NCBI RefSeq assembly: GCF_963678635.1
Contig: NC_087065.1
Location: 4,018,534 to 4,082,533, forward strand
DNA: 64,000 nt
Reading direction: 5' to 3'
From: Symsagittifera roscoffensis
Lineage: Eukaryota > Xenacoelomorpha > Acoela > Convolutidae
Positions 12,190 through 25,799 of this stretch are shown here, piece by piece. Below the pieces are notes generated by a model, which saw only the letters and a program-made list of their open reading frames with translations, made no database searches and was not told the DNA's origin. The stretch's first letter is position 1; every line of letters begins with the position of its first letter. A program made the translations under genes and the position numbers.

Positions 12190-14330
12190 TATCCCAATTG
12201 GAAGGGTCGATGATTCAAAGGGGCGAGGAATCAGAAATATATCTCAAAATGGAAGGAGCGATGATTCAAAGGGGCGAGGAATCAGAAATATATCTCAAAA
12301 TGGAAGGGGCGTGATTCAAAGGGGCGGGGTTTCAGAAATATATCTCAAAATGAAAGGGACGATGATTCAAAGGGGCGAGGAATCAGAAATATATCTCAAA
12401 ATGGAAGAAGCGATGATTCAAAGGGGCGAGGAATCAGAAATATATCTCAAAATGGAAGGAGCGATGATTCAAAGGGGCGAGGAATCAGAAATATATCTCA
12501 AAATGGAAGGGGCGATGATGCAAAGGGCGAGGGTTCAGAAATAAATCTCAAAATGGAAGGGGCGATGATTGAAAGGGGCGAGGGTTCAGAAATATATCTC
12601 CAAATGGAAGGAGCGATGATTCAAAGGGGCGAGAGTTTAGAAATATATCCCAATTGGAAGGGTCGATGATTCAAAGGGGCGAGGAATCAGAAATATATCT
12701 CAAAATGAAAGGGACGATGATTCAAAGGGGCGAGGAATCAGAAATATATCTCAAAATGGAAGAAGCGATGATTCAAAGGGGCGAGGAATCAGAAATATAT
12801 CTCAAAATGGAAGGAGCGATGATTCAAAGGGGCGAGGAATCAGAAATATATCTCAAAATGGAAGGGGCGATGATTCAAAGGGGCGAGGAATCAGAAATGC
12901 AACTGAAAATGGAAGGGGCGATGATTCAAAGGGGCGTGGGTTCAGAAATACATCTCAAAAGGAAGTGGCGATGATTCAAAGGGGCGAGGAATCAGAAATA
13001 TATCTCAAAATGGAAGAGGCGATGATTCAAAGGGGCGAGGGTTCAGAAATATATCCCAATTGGAAGGGTCGATGATTCAAAGGGGCGAGGAATCAGAAAT
13101 ATATCTCAAAATGGAAGGAGCGATGATTCAAAGGGGCGAGGAATCAGAAATATATCTCAAAATGGAAGGGGCGTGATTCAAAGGGGCGAGGAATCAGAAA
13201 TATATCTCAAAATGAAAGGGACGATGATTCAAAGGGGCGAGGAATCAGAAATATATCTCAAAATGGAAGAAGCGATGATTCAAAGGGGCGAGGAATCAGA
13301 AATATATCTCAAAATGGAAGGAGCGATGATTCAAAGGGGCGAGGAATCAGAAATATATCTCAAAATGGAAGGGGCGATGATGCAAAGGGCGAGGGTTCAG
13401 AAATAAATCTCAAAATGGAAGGGGCGATGATTGAAAGGGGCGAGGGTTCAGAAATATATCTCCAAATGGAAGGAGCGATGATTCAAAGGGGCGAGAGTTT
13501 AGAAATATATCCCAATTGGAAGGGTCGATGATTCAAAGGGGCGAGGAATCAGAAATATATCTCAAAATGAAAGGGACGATGATTCAAAGGGGCGAGGAAT
13601 CAGAAATATATCTCAAAATGGAAGAAGCGATGATTCAAAGGGGCGAGGAATCAGAAATATATCTCAAAATGGAAGGAGCGATGATTCAAAGGGGCGAGGA
13701 ATCAGAAATATATCTCAAAATGGAAGGGGCGATGATTCAAAGGGGCGAGGAATCAGAAATGCAACTGAAAATGGAAGGGGCGATGATTCAAAGGGGCGTG
13801 GTTCAGAAATACATCTCAAAAGGAAGTGGCGATGATTCAAAGGGGCGAGGAATCAGAAATATATCTCAAAATGGAAGAGGCGATGATTCAAAGGGGCGAG
13901 GGTTCAGAAATATATCCCAATTGGAAGGGTCGATGATTCAAAGGGGCGAGAAATCAGAAATATATCTCAAAATGGAAGGAGCGATGATTCAAAGGGGCGA
14001 GGAATCAGAAATATATCTCAAAATGGAAGGGGCGTGATTCAAAGGGGCGAGGAATCAGAAATATATCTCAAAATGAAAGGGACGATGATTCAAAGGGGCG
14101 AGGAATCAGAAATATATCTCAAAATGGAAGAAGCGATGATTCAAAGGGGCGAGGAATCAGAAATATATCTCAAAATGGAAGGAGCGATGATTCAAAGGGG
14201 CGAGGAATCAGAAAAATATCTCAAAATGGAAGGGGCGATGATGCAAAGGGCGAGGGTTCAGAAATAAATCTCAAAATGGAAGGGGCGATGATTGAAAGGG
14301 GCGAGGGTTCAGAAATATATCTCCAATTGG
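12190..14330 (+). repeat. Higher-order repeat block, period about 862 bp
   Basis: Within the array, whole multi-unit blocks are repeated nearly identically. The diagnostic unit carrying CCCAATTGGAAGGGTCG recurs at about 12,192, 13,054 and 13,916, and a second marker at about 12,650 and 13,511. The same private variants, including one-base deletions such as GGGGCGTGATTC, recur at 12,308, 13,170 and 14,031. The period is about 17 units minus a few bases, so blocks were amplified as a whole after the indels arose. Confidence 0.85.
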
Positions 14331-15859
14331 AAGGGTCGATGATTCAAAGGGGCGAGGAATCAGAAATATATCTCAAAAAGGAAAGGGCGATGATTCAAAG
14401 GGGCGAGGAATCAGAAATATATCTCAAAATGGAAGGGCGATGATTCAAAGGGGCGAGGGTTCAGAAATATATCTCGAAATGGAAGAGGCGATGATTCAAA
14501 GGGGCGAGGAATCAGAAATTTATCTCAAAATGGAAGGGGTGATGATTCAAAGGAGCGACGAATCAGAAATATATCTCAAAATGGAAGGGGCGATGATTAA
14601 AAGCGGCGAGGAATCTGAAAAATATCTCAAAATGGAAGGGGCGATGATTCAAAGGGGCGAGGGTTGAGAAATATATCTCAAAATGTAAGGGGCGATGATT
14701 CAAAGCAGCAAGGAATCAGAAATATATCTCAAAATGGAAGGGATAATGATTCAAAGGGGCGAGGGTTCAGAAATATATCTCAAAATGGAAGGGGCGATGA
14801 TTGAAAGGGTCAAGAGTTTAGAAATATATCTCAAAATGGAAGGAGCGATGATTCAAAGGGGCGAGGAATCAGAAATATATCTCAAAATGGAAGGGGCGAT
14901 GATTCAAAGGGCGAGGGTTCAGAAATATATCTCCAAATGGAAGGAGCGATGATTCAAAGGGGCGAGGGTTCAGAAGTATATCTCAAAATGGAAGGGGCGA
15001 TGATTCAAAGGGGCGAGGAATTAGAAAAAATCTCAAAATTGAAGGGGCGATGATTCAAAGAGGCGCGGGTTCAGAAATATATCTCAAAATGGAAAGGGCG
15101 ATGATTCAAAGGGGCGAGGAATCAGAAATGCATCTGAAAATGGAAGGGGCGATGATTCAAAGGGGCGTGGGTTCAGAAATACATCTCAAAAGGAAGGGGC
15201 GATGATTCAAAGGTGCGAGGAATCAGAAATATATCTCAAAATGGAAGAGGCGATGATTCAAAGGGGCGAGGGTTCAGAAATATATCCCAATTGGAAGGGT
15301 CGATGATTCAAAGGGGCGAGGAATCAGAAATATATCTCAAAATGGAAGGAGCGATGATTCAAAGGGGCGAGGAATCAGAAATATATCTCAAAATGGAAAG
15401 GGCGATGATTCAAAGGGGCGAGGTTTCAGAAATATATCTCAAAATGCAAGGGACGATGATTCAAAGGGGCGAGGAATCAGAAATATATCTCAAAATGGAA
15501 GAAGCGATGATTCAAAGGGGCGAGGAATCAGAAATATATCTCAAAATGGAAGGAGCGATGATTCAAAGGGGCGAGGAATCAAAAATATATCTCAAAAATG
15601 AAGGAGCGATGATTCAATGGGGCGAGCAATCAGAAATAAATCTCAAAATGGAAGGGGCGATGATTGAAAGGGGCGAGGGTTCAGAAATATATCTCCAAAT
15701 GGAAGGAGCGATGATTCAAAGGGGCGAGAGTTTAGAAATATATCCCAATTGGAAGGGTCGATGATTCAAAGGGGCGAGGAATCAGAAATATATCTCAAAA
15801 AGGAAAGGGCGATGATTCAAAGGGGCGAGGAATCAGAAATATATCTCAAAATGGAAGGG

Positions 15860-17880
15860 CGATGATTCAAAGGGGCGAGGGTTCAGAAATATATCTCGAA
15901 ATGGAAGGGGCGATGATTCAAAGGGGCAAGGAATCAGAAATATATCTCAAAATGGAAGGGGCGATGATTCAAAGGGGCGAGGAATCAGAAATATATCTCA
16001 AAATGGAAGAGGCGATGATTCAAAGGGGCGAGGAATCAGAAATATATCTCAAAATGGAAGGAGCGATGATTCAAAGGAGCGAGGAATCAGAAATATATCT
16101 CAAAATGGAAGGGGCGATGATTAAAAGCGGCGAGAAGTCTGAAAAATATCTCAAAATGGAAGGGGCGATGATTCAAAGGGGGCGAGGGTTGAGAAATATA
16201 TCTCAAAATGTAAGGGGCGATGATTCAAAGCAGCAAGGAATCAGAAATATATCTCAAAATGGAAGGGATAATGATTCAAAGGGGCGAGGGTTCAGAAATA
16301 TATCTCAAAATGGAAGGGGCGATGATTGAAAGGGTCAAGAGTTTAGAAATATATCTCAAAATGGAAGGGACGATGATTCAAAGGGGCGAGGAATCGAAAA
16401 CATATCTCAAAATGGAAGGGGCGATGATTCAAAGGGGCGAGGAATCAGAAATATATCTCAAAATCAAAGGGGCGATGATTCAAAGGGGCGAGGGTTCAGA
16501 AATATATCTCAAAATGGAAGTGGCGATGATTCAAAGGGGCGAGGGTTCAGAAATATATCTCAAAATGGAAGAGGTGATGATTCAAAGGGGCGACGAATCA
16601 GAAATATATCTCAAAATTGAAGGGGCGATGATTCAAAGGGGCGAGGGTTCAGAAATATATCTCAAAATGGAAGGGGCGATGCTTCAAAGGGGCGAGGAAT
16701 CAGAAATGCATCTGAAAATGGAAGGGGCGATGATTCAAAGGGGCGTGGGTTCAGAAATATATCTGAAAATGGAAGGGGCGATGATTCACAGGGGCGAGGA
16801 ATCAGAAAAATATCTCAAAATGGAAGAAGCGATGATTCAAAGGGTCGAGGGTTCAGAAATATATCTCCAAATGGAAGGAGCGATGATTCAAAGGGGCGAG
16901 AGTTTAGAAATATATCCCAATTGGAAGGGTCGATGATTCAAAGGGGCGAGGAATCAGAAATATATCTCAAAAAGGAAAGGGCGATGATTCAAAGGGGCGA
17001 GGAATCAGAAATATATCTCAAAATGGAAGGGCGATGATTCAAAGGGAAGAGGGTTCAGAAATATATCTCGAAATGGAAGGGGCGATGATTCAAAGGGGCG
17101 AGTAATCAGAAATATATCTCAAAATGGAAGGGGTGATGATTCAAAGGAGCGAGGAATCAGAAATATATCTCAAAATGGAAGGGGCGATGATTAAAAGCGG
17201 CGAGGAATCTGAAAAATATCTCAAAATGGAAGGGGCGATGATTCAAAGGGGCGAGGGTTGAGAAATATATCTCAAAATGTAAGGGGCGATGATTCAAAGC
17301 AGCAAGGAATCAGAAATATATCTCAAAATGGAAGGGATAATGATTCAAAGCGGCGAGGGTTCAGAAATATATCTCAAAATGGAAGGGGCGATGATTGAAA
17401 GGGTCAAGAGTTTAGAAATATATCTCAAAATGGAAGGCACGATGATTCAAAGGGGCGAGGAATCGAAAACATATCTCAAAATGGAAGGGGCGATGATTCA
17501 AAGGGGCGAGGAATCAGAAATATATCTCCAAATCAAAGGGGCGATGATTCAAAGGGGCGAGGGTTCAGAAATATATCTCAAAATGGAAGTGGCGATGATT
17601 CAAAGGGGCGAGGGTTCAGAAATATATCTCAAAATGGAAGAGGTGATGATTCAAAGGGGCGACGAATCAGAAATATATCTCAAAATTGAAGGGGCGATGA
17701 TTCAAAGGGGCGAGGGTTCAGAAATATATCTCAAAATGGAAGGGGCGATGCTTCAAAGGGGCGAGGAATCAGAAATGCATCTGAAAATGGAAGGGGCGAT
17801 GATTCAAAGGGGCGTGGGTTCAGAAATATATCTGAAAATGGAAGGGGCGATGATTCACAGGGGCGAGGAATCAGAAAAAT
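15860..17880 (+). repeat. Higher-order repeat block, period about 1,069 bp
   Basis: A multi-unit block is duplicated in tandem. The variant unit with AAAGCAGCAAGGAATC occurs near 16,228 and again near 17,297, with the same downstream series of variants (AAAGGGTCAAGAG, GAATCGAAAAC, GATGCTTC) at the same spacing. An earlier relative starts near 14,700. Confidence 0.8.
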
Positions 17881-20800
17881 ATCTCAAAATGGAAGGAGCG
17901 ATGATTCAAAGGGTCGAGGAATCAGAAATATATCTCAAAATGGAAGGGGCGATGATTCAAAGGGGCGAGGTTTCAGAAATTTATCTCAAAATGGAAGGGA
18001 CGATGATTCAAAGGGGCGAGGAATCAGAAATATATCTCAAAATGGAAGGGGCGATGATTCAAAGGGGACGAGGGTTCAGAATTATATCTCAAAATGGAAG
18101 GGGTGATGATTCAAAGGGGCGGGCGAGGAATCAGAAATATATATCAAAATGGAAGGGGCGATGATTCAAAGAGGCGCGGAATCAGAAATAAATCTCAAAA
18201 AGGAAGGGGCGATGATTCAAAGGGGCGAGGAATCAGAAATATATCTCAAAATGGAAGGTGCGATGATTCAAAGGGTCGAGGAATCAGAAATATATCTCAA
18301 AATGGAAGGGGCGATGATTCAAAGGGGCGAGGTTTCAGAAATTTAACTCAAAATGGAAGGGACGATGATTCAAAGGGCGAGGAATCAGAAATGCATCTGA
18401 AAATGGAAGGGGCGATGATTCAAAGGGGCGTGGGTTCAGAAATATATCTGAAAATGGAAGGGGCGATGATTCACAGGGGCGAGGAATCAGAAAAATATCT
18501 CAAAATGGAAGGAGCGATGATTCAAAGGGTCGAGGAATCAGAAATATATCTCAAAATGGAAGGGGCGATGATTCAAAGGGGCGAGGTTTCAGAAATTTAT
18601 CTCAAAATGGAAGGTGCGATGATTCAAAGGGTCGAGGAATCAGAAATATATCTCAAAATGGAAGGGGCGATGATTCAAAGGGGCGAGGTTTCAGAAATTT
18701 ATCTCAAAATGGAAGGGACGATGATTCAAAGGGGCGAGGAATCAGAAATGCATCTGAAAATGGAAGGGGCGATGATTCAAAGGGGCGTGGGTTCAGAAAT
18801 ATATCTGAAAATGGAAGGGGCGATGATTCACAGGGGCGAGGAATCAGAAAAATATCTCAAAATGGAAGGAGCGATGATTCAAAGGGTCGAGGAATCAGAA
18901 ATATATCTCAAAATGGAAGGGGCGATGATTCAAAGGGGCGAGGTTTCAGAAATTTATCTCAAAATGGAAGGGACGATGATTCAAAGGGGCGAGGAATCAG
19001 AAATATATCTCAAAATGGAAGGAGCGATGATTCAAAGGGGCGAGGAATCAGAAATATATCTCAAAATGGAAGGGGCGATGATTCAAAGGGGCGAGGGTTC
19101 AGAAATATATCTCCAAATGGAAGGAGCGATGATTCAAAGGGGCGAGGGTTCAGAAATATATCTCAAAATGGAAGGGGCGATGATTCAAAGGGGCGAGGAA
19201 TCAGAAAAATATCTCAAAGTTGAAGGGGCGATGATTCAAAGGGGCGAGGTTTCAGAAATTTATCTCAAAATGGAAGGGACGATAATTCAAAGGGGCGAAG
19301 AATCAGAAATATATCTCAAAATGGAAGGGGCGATGATTCAAAGGGGCGAGGAATCAGAAATATATCTCAAAATGGAAGGGGCGATGATTCAAAGGGGACG
19401 AGGGTTCAGAATTATATCTCAAAATGGAAGGGGTGATGATTCAAAGGGGCGGGCGAGGAATCAGAAATATATCTCGAAATGGAAGGGGCGATGATTCAAA
19501 GAGGCGCGGAATCAGAAATAAATCTCAAAAAGGAAGGGGCGATGATTCAAAGGGGCGAGGAATCAGAAATATATCTCAAAATGGAAGGTGCGATGATTCA
19601 AAGGGGCGAGGGTTCAGAAATAAATCTCAAAATGGAAGGGGCGATGATTCAAAGGGGCGAGTAATCAGAAACATATCTCAAAATGGAAGGGGCGATGATT
19701 CAAAGGGGCGAGGGTTCAGAATTATATCTCAAATAGGAAGGGGCGATGATTCAGAGGGGCGAGGGTTTAGAAATATATCTCAAAATGGAAGGGGCGATGA
19801 TTCAAAGGGGCGAGGAATCAGAAATATATCTCAAAATGGAAGGGGCGACGATTCAAAGGGGCGAGGGTTCAGAAATATACCTCAAAATGGAAGGGAAGAT
19901 GATTCAAAGGGGCGAGGAATCAGTAACATATCTCAAAGTGGAAGGGGCGATGATTCAGAGGGGCGAGGAATCAGAAAAATACCTCAAAATGGAAGGAGCG
20001 ATGATTCAAAGGGGCGAGGAATCAGAAATATATCTCAAAATGAAAGGGACGATGATTCAAAGGGGCGAGGATTCAGAAATATATCTCCAAATGGAAGGAG
20101 CGATGATTCAAAGGGGCGAGGAATCAGTAATGCATCTGAAAATGGAAGGGGCGATGATTCAAAGGGGCGTGGGTTCAGAAATACATCTCAAAATGAAGGG
20201 GCGATGATTCAAAGGGGCGAGGAATCAGAAATATATCTCAAAATGGAAGGGGCGATGATTCAAAGGGGCGAGGGTTCAGAAATATATCCCAATTGGAAGG
20301 GTCGATGATTCAAAGGGGCGAGGAATCAGAAATTTATCTCAAAATGGAAGGGGCGATGATTCAAAGGGGCGAGGAATCAGAAATATATCTCAAAATGGAA
20401 GAGGCGATGATTCAAAGGGGCGAGGAATCAGAAATTTATCTCAAAATGGAAGGGGCGATGATTCAAAGGGGCGAGGAATCAGAAATATATCTCAAAATGG
20501 AAGGGGCGATGATTCAAAGGGGACGAGGGTTCAGAATTATATCTCTAAATGGAAGGGGTGATGATTCAAAGGGGCGGGCGAGGAATCAGAAATATATCTC
20601 AAAATGGAAGGGGCGATGATTCAAAGAGGCGCGGAATTAGACATATATCTCAAAAAGGAAGGGGCGATGATTCAAAGGGGCGAGGAATCAGAAATATATC
20701 TCAAAATGGAAGGGGCGATGATTCAAAGGGTTGAGGGTTCAGAAATAAACCTCAAAATGGAAGGGGCGATGATTCAAAGGGGCGAGTAATCAGAAATATA

Positions 20801-21465
20801 TCTCAAAATGGAAGGGGCGATGATTCAAAGGGGCGAGGGTTCAGAATTATATCTCAAATAGGAAGGGGCGATGATTCAAAGGGGCGAGGGTTTAGAAATA
20901 TATCTCAAAATGGAAGGGGCGATGATTCAAAGGGGCGAGGAATCAGAAATATATCTCAAAATGGAAGGGGCGACGATTTAAAGGGGCGAGGGTTCAGAAA
21001 TATACCTCAAAATGGAGGGAAAGACGATTCAAAGGGGCGAGGAATCAGTAATATATCTCAAAATGGAAGAGGCGATGATTCAAAGGGGCGAGGAATCAGA
21101 AATATATCTCAAAATGGAAGGGGCGATGATTCAAAGGGGCGAGGAATCGGAAATTCATCTCAAAATGGAAGGGGCGATGATTCAAAGTGGCGAGAGTTCA
21201 GAAATATATCTCAAAATGGAAGAGGCGATGATTCAAAGGGGCGAGGGTTCAGAAATATATCTCAAAATTGATGGGGCGATGATTCAAAGGGGCGAAGAAT
21301 CATAAATGCATCTGAAAATGGACGGGGCGATAATTCAAAGGGGCGTGGGTTCAGAAATATATCTCAAAATGGAAGGGGCGATGATTCAAAGGGGCGAGGA
21401 ATCAGAAATATATCTCAAAATGGAAGGGGCGATGATTCAAAGGGGCGAGGGTTCAAAAATATATC

Positions 21466-24230
21466 CCAATTGGAAGGGTCGATGATTCAAAGGGGCGAAG
21501 AATCAGAAATACATCTCAAAATGGACGGGGCGATGATTCAAAGGGGCGAGGGTTCAAAAATATATCTCAAAATGGAAGGGATGATGATTCAAAGGGGCGA
21601 GGAATTAGAAATATATCTCAAAATGGAAGGGGCGATGATTCAAAGGGGCGAGGAATCAGAAATATATCTCAAAATCGAAGGGGCGATACTTCAAGGGGGC
21701 GAGGAATCAGAAATATATCTCAAAATGGAAGGAGTGATGATTCAAAGGGGCGAGGAATCAGAAACAAATCTCAAAATGGAAGGGGCGATGATTCAAAGGG
21801 GACGAGGGTTCAGAAATATATCTCAAAATGGAAGGGGCAATAATTCAAAGGGCGAGGGTTCAGAAATATATCTCAAAATGGAAAGGGCGATAATTCAAAG
21901 GGGCGAGGAATCAGAAATATATCTCAAAATGGAAGGGGCGATGATTCAAAGGGGCAAGGAATCAGAAATATATCTCAAAATGGAAGGGGCGATAGTTCAA
22001 GGGGGCGAGGAATCAGAAATATATCTCAAAATGGAAGGAGTGATGATTCAAAGGGGTGAGGAATCAGTAATATATCTCAAAATGGAAGAGGCGATGATTC
22101 AAAGGGGCGAGGAATCAGAAATATATCTCAAAATGGAAGGGGCGATGATTCAAAGGGGCGAGGAATCAGAAATATATCTCAAAATGGAAGGGGCGATGAT
22201 TCAAAGTGGCGAGAATTCAGAAATATATCTCAAAAGGGAAGGGGCGATGATTCAAAGGGGCGAGGGTTCAGAAATATATCTCAAAATGGATGGGGCGATG
22301 ATTCAAAGGGGCGGGGAATCAGAAATGCATCTGAAAATGGACGGGGCGATGATTCAAAGGGGCGTGGGTTCAGAAATATATCTCAAAATGGAAGGGGCGA
22401 TGATTCAAAGGGGCGAGGAATCAGAAATATATCTCAAAATGGAAGGGGCGATGATTCAAAGGGGCGAGGGTTCAAAAATATATCCCAATTGGAAGGGTCG
22501 ATGATTCAAAGGGGTGAGGAATCAGAAATACATCTCAAAATGGACGGGGCGATGATTCAAAGGGGCGAGGATTCAGAAATATATCTCAAAATGGAAGGGA
22601 TGATGATTCAAAGGGGCGAGGAATTAGAAATATATCTCAAAATGGAAGGGGCGATGATTCAAAGGGGCGAGGAATCAGAAATATATCTCAAAATGGAAGG
22701 GGCGATACTTCAAGGGGGCGAGGAATCAGAAATATATCTCAAAATGGAAGGAGTGATGATTCAAAGGGGCGAGGAATCGGAAACAAATCTCAAAGTGGAA
22801 GGGGCGATGATTCAAAGGGGACGAGGGTTGAGAAATATATCTCAAAATGGAACGGGCGATGATTCAAAGGGTGAGGGTTCAGAAATATATCTCAAAATGG
22901 AAGGGGCAATAATTCAAAGGGCGAGGGTTCAGAAATATATCTCAAAATGGAAAGGGCGATAATTCAAAGGGGCGAGGAATCAGAAATATATCTCAAAATG
23001 GAAGGGGCGATGATTCAAAGGGGCAAGGAATCAGAAATATATCTCAAAATGGAAGGGGCGATAGTTCAAGGGGGCGAGGAATCAGAAATATATCTCAAAA
23101 TGGAAGGAGTGATGATTCAAAGGGGTGAGGAATCAGTAATATATCTCAAAATGGAAGAGGCGATGATTCAAAGGGGCGAGGAATCAGAAATATATCTCAA
23201 AATGGAAGGGGCGATGATTCAAAGGGGCGAGGAATCAGAAATATATCTCAAAATGGAAGGGGCGATGATTCAAAGTGGCGAGAATTCAGAAATATATCTC
23301 AAAAGGGAAGGGGCGATGATTCAAAGGGGCGAGGGTTCAGAAATATATCTCAAAATGGATGGGGCGATGATTCAAAGGGGCGGGGAATCAGAAATGCATC
23401 TGAAAATGGACGGGGCGATGATTCAAAGGGGCGTGGGTTCAGAAATATATCTCAAAATGGAAGGGGCGATGATTCAAAGGGGCGAGGAATCAGAAATATA
23501 TCTCAAAATGGAAGGGGCGATGATTCAAAGGGGCGAGGGTTCAAAAATATATCCCAATTGGAAGGGTCGATGATTCAAAGGGGTGAGGAATCAGAAATAC
23601 ATCTCAAAATGGACGGGGCGATGATTCAAAGGGGCGAGGATTCAGAAATATATCTCAAAATGGAAGGGATGATGATTCAAAGGGGCGAGGAATTAGAAAT
23701 ATATCTCAAAATGGAAGGGGCGATGATTCAAAGGGGCGAGGAATCAGAAATATATCTCAAAATGGAAGGGGCGATACTTCAAGGGGGCGAGGAATCAGAA
23801 ATATATCTCAAAATGGAAGGAGTGATGATTCAAAGGGGCGAGGAATCGGAAACAAATCTCAAAGTGGAAGGGGCGATGATTCATAGGGGACGAGGGTTGA
23901 GAAATATATCTCAAAATGGAACGGGCGATGATTCAAAGGGTGAGGGTTCAGAAATATATCTCAAAATGGAAAGGGCGATAATTAAAAGGGGCGAGGAATC
24001 AGAAATATATCTCAAAATGGAAGGGGCGATGATTCAAAGGGGCGAGGAATCAGAAATATATCTCAAAATGGAAGGGGCGATAGTTCAAGGGGGCGAGGAA
24101 ACAGAAATATATCTGAAAATGGAAGGAGTGATGATTCAAAGGGGCGAGGAATCAGAAACAAATCTCAAAATGGAAGGGGCGATGATTCAAAGGGGCGAGG
24201 GTTCAAAAATATATCCCAATTGGAAGGGTC
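21466..24230 (+). repeat. Higher-order repeat block, period about 1,020-1,069 bp
   Basis: Three consecutive block copies begin at the CCCAATTGGAAGGGTCG unit near 21,466, 22,486 and 23,555. They share rare variants such as GATACTTCAAGGGGG and GATAGTTCAAGGGGG in the same order. The lengths are about 20 and 21 units, so copies differ by one unit. Confidence 0.85.
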
Positions 24231-25799
24231 GATGATTCAAAGGGACAAGGAATCAGAAATACATCTCAAAATGGACGTGGCGATGATTCAAAGGGGTGAG
24301 GGTTCAGAAATATATCTCAAAATGGAAGGGATGATGATTGAAAGGGTCGAGGAATTAGAATTATATCTCAAAATGGAAAGGGCGATGATTCAAAGGGGCG
24401 AAGAATCAGAAATATATCTCAAAATGGAAGGGGCGATGATTCAAAGGGGCGAAGAATCAGAAATATATCTCAAATTGGAAGGGCCGATAGTTCAAGGGGG
24501 CGAGGAATCAGAAATATATCTCAAAATGGAAGGGCGATGATTCAAAGGGGTGAGGGTACAGAAATTTATCTCAAAATGGAAAGGGCGATGATTCAAAGGG
24601 GCGAGGAATCAGAAATATATCTCAAAATGGAAGGGGCGATGATTCAAAGGGGCGAGGAATCAGAAATATATCTCAAAAAGGAAGGGGCGATTTTTCAAAG
24701 GGGCGAGGAATCAGAATTATATCTCAAATAGGAAGGGGCGATGGTTCAAAGGGCGAGGGTTCAGAAATATATCTCAAAATGGAAGGGGCGATGATTCAAA
24801 GGCGCGAGGAATCAGAATTATATCTCAAATAGGAAGGGGCGATGATTCAAAGGGGCGAGGGTTCAGAAATATATCTCAAAATGGAAGGGGCGATGATTCA
24901 AAGGGGCAAGGAATCAGAAATATATCTCAAAATGGAAGGGGCGATGATTCAAAGGGGCGAGGGTTCAGAAATATATCTCAAAATGGAAGGGATGGTGATT
25001 GAAACGGTCGAGGAATTAGAAATATATCTCAAAATGGAAGGGGCGATGATTCAAAGGGGCGAAGAATCAGAAATATATCTCAAAATGGAAGGGGCGATGA
25101 TTCAAAGGGGCGAAGAATCAGAAATATATCTCAAAATGGAAGGGGCGATAGTTCAAGGGGGCGAGGAATCAGAAATATATCTCAAAATGGAAGGGCGATG
25201 ATTCAAAGGGGTGAGGGTACAGAAATATATATTTCAAAATGGAAGGGGCGATGATTCAAAGGGGCGAGGAATCAGAAATATATCTCAAAATGGAAGGGGC
25301 GATGATTCAAAGGGGCGAGGAATCAGAAATATATCTCAAAAAGGAACGGGCGATTTTTCAAAGGGACGAGGAATCAGAATTATATCTCAAATAGGAAGGG
25401 GCGATGGTTCAAAGGGCGAGGGTTCAGAAATATATCTCAAAATGGAAGGGGCGATGATTCAAAGGCGCGAGGAATCAGAATTATATCTCAAATAGGAAGG
25501 GGCGATGATTCAAAGGGGCGAGGGTTCAGAAATATATCTCAAAATGGAAGGGGCGATGATTCAAAGGGGCAAGGAATCAGAAATATATCTCAAAATGGAA
25601 GGGGCGATAACTCAAAGGCGCGAGGAATCAGAATTATATCTCAAATAGGAAGGGGCGATGATTCAAAGGGGCGAGGGTTCAGAAATATATCTCAAAATGG
25701 ATGGGGCGATGATTCAAAGGCGCGAGGAATCAGAATTATATCTCAAATAGGAAGGGGCGATGATTCAAAGGGGGCGAGGTATCAGAAATATATCTCAAA

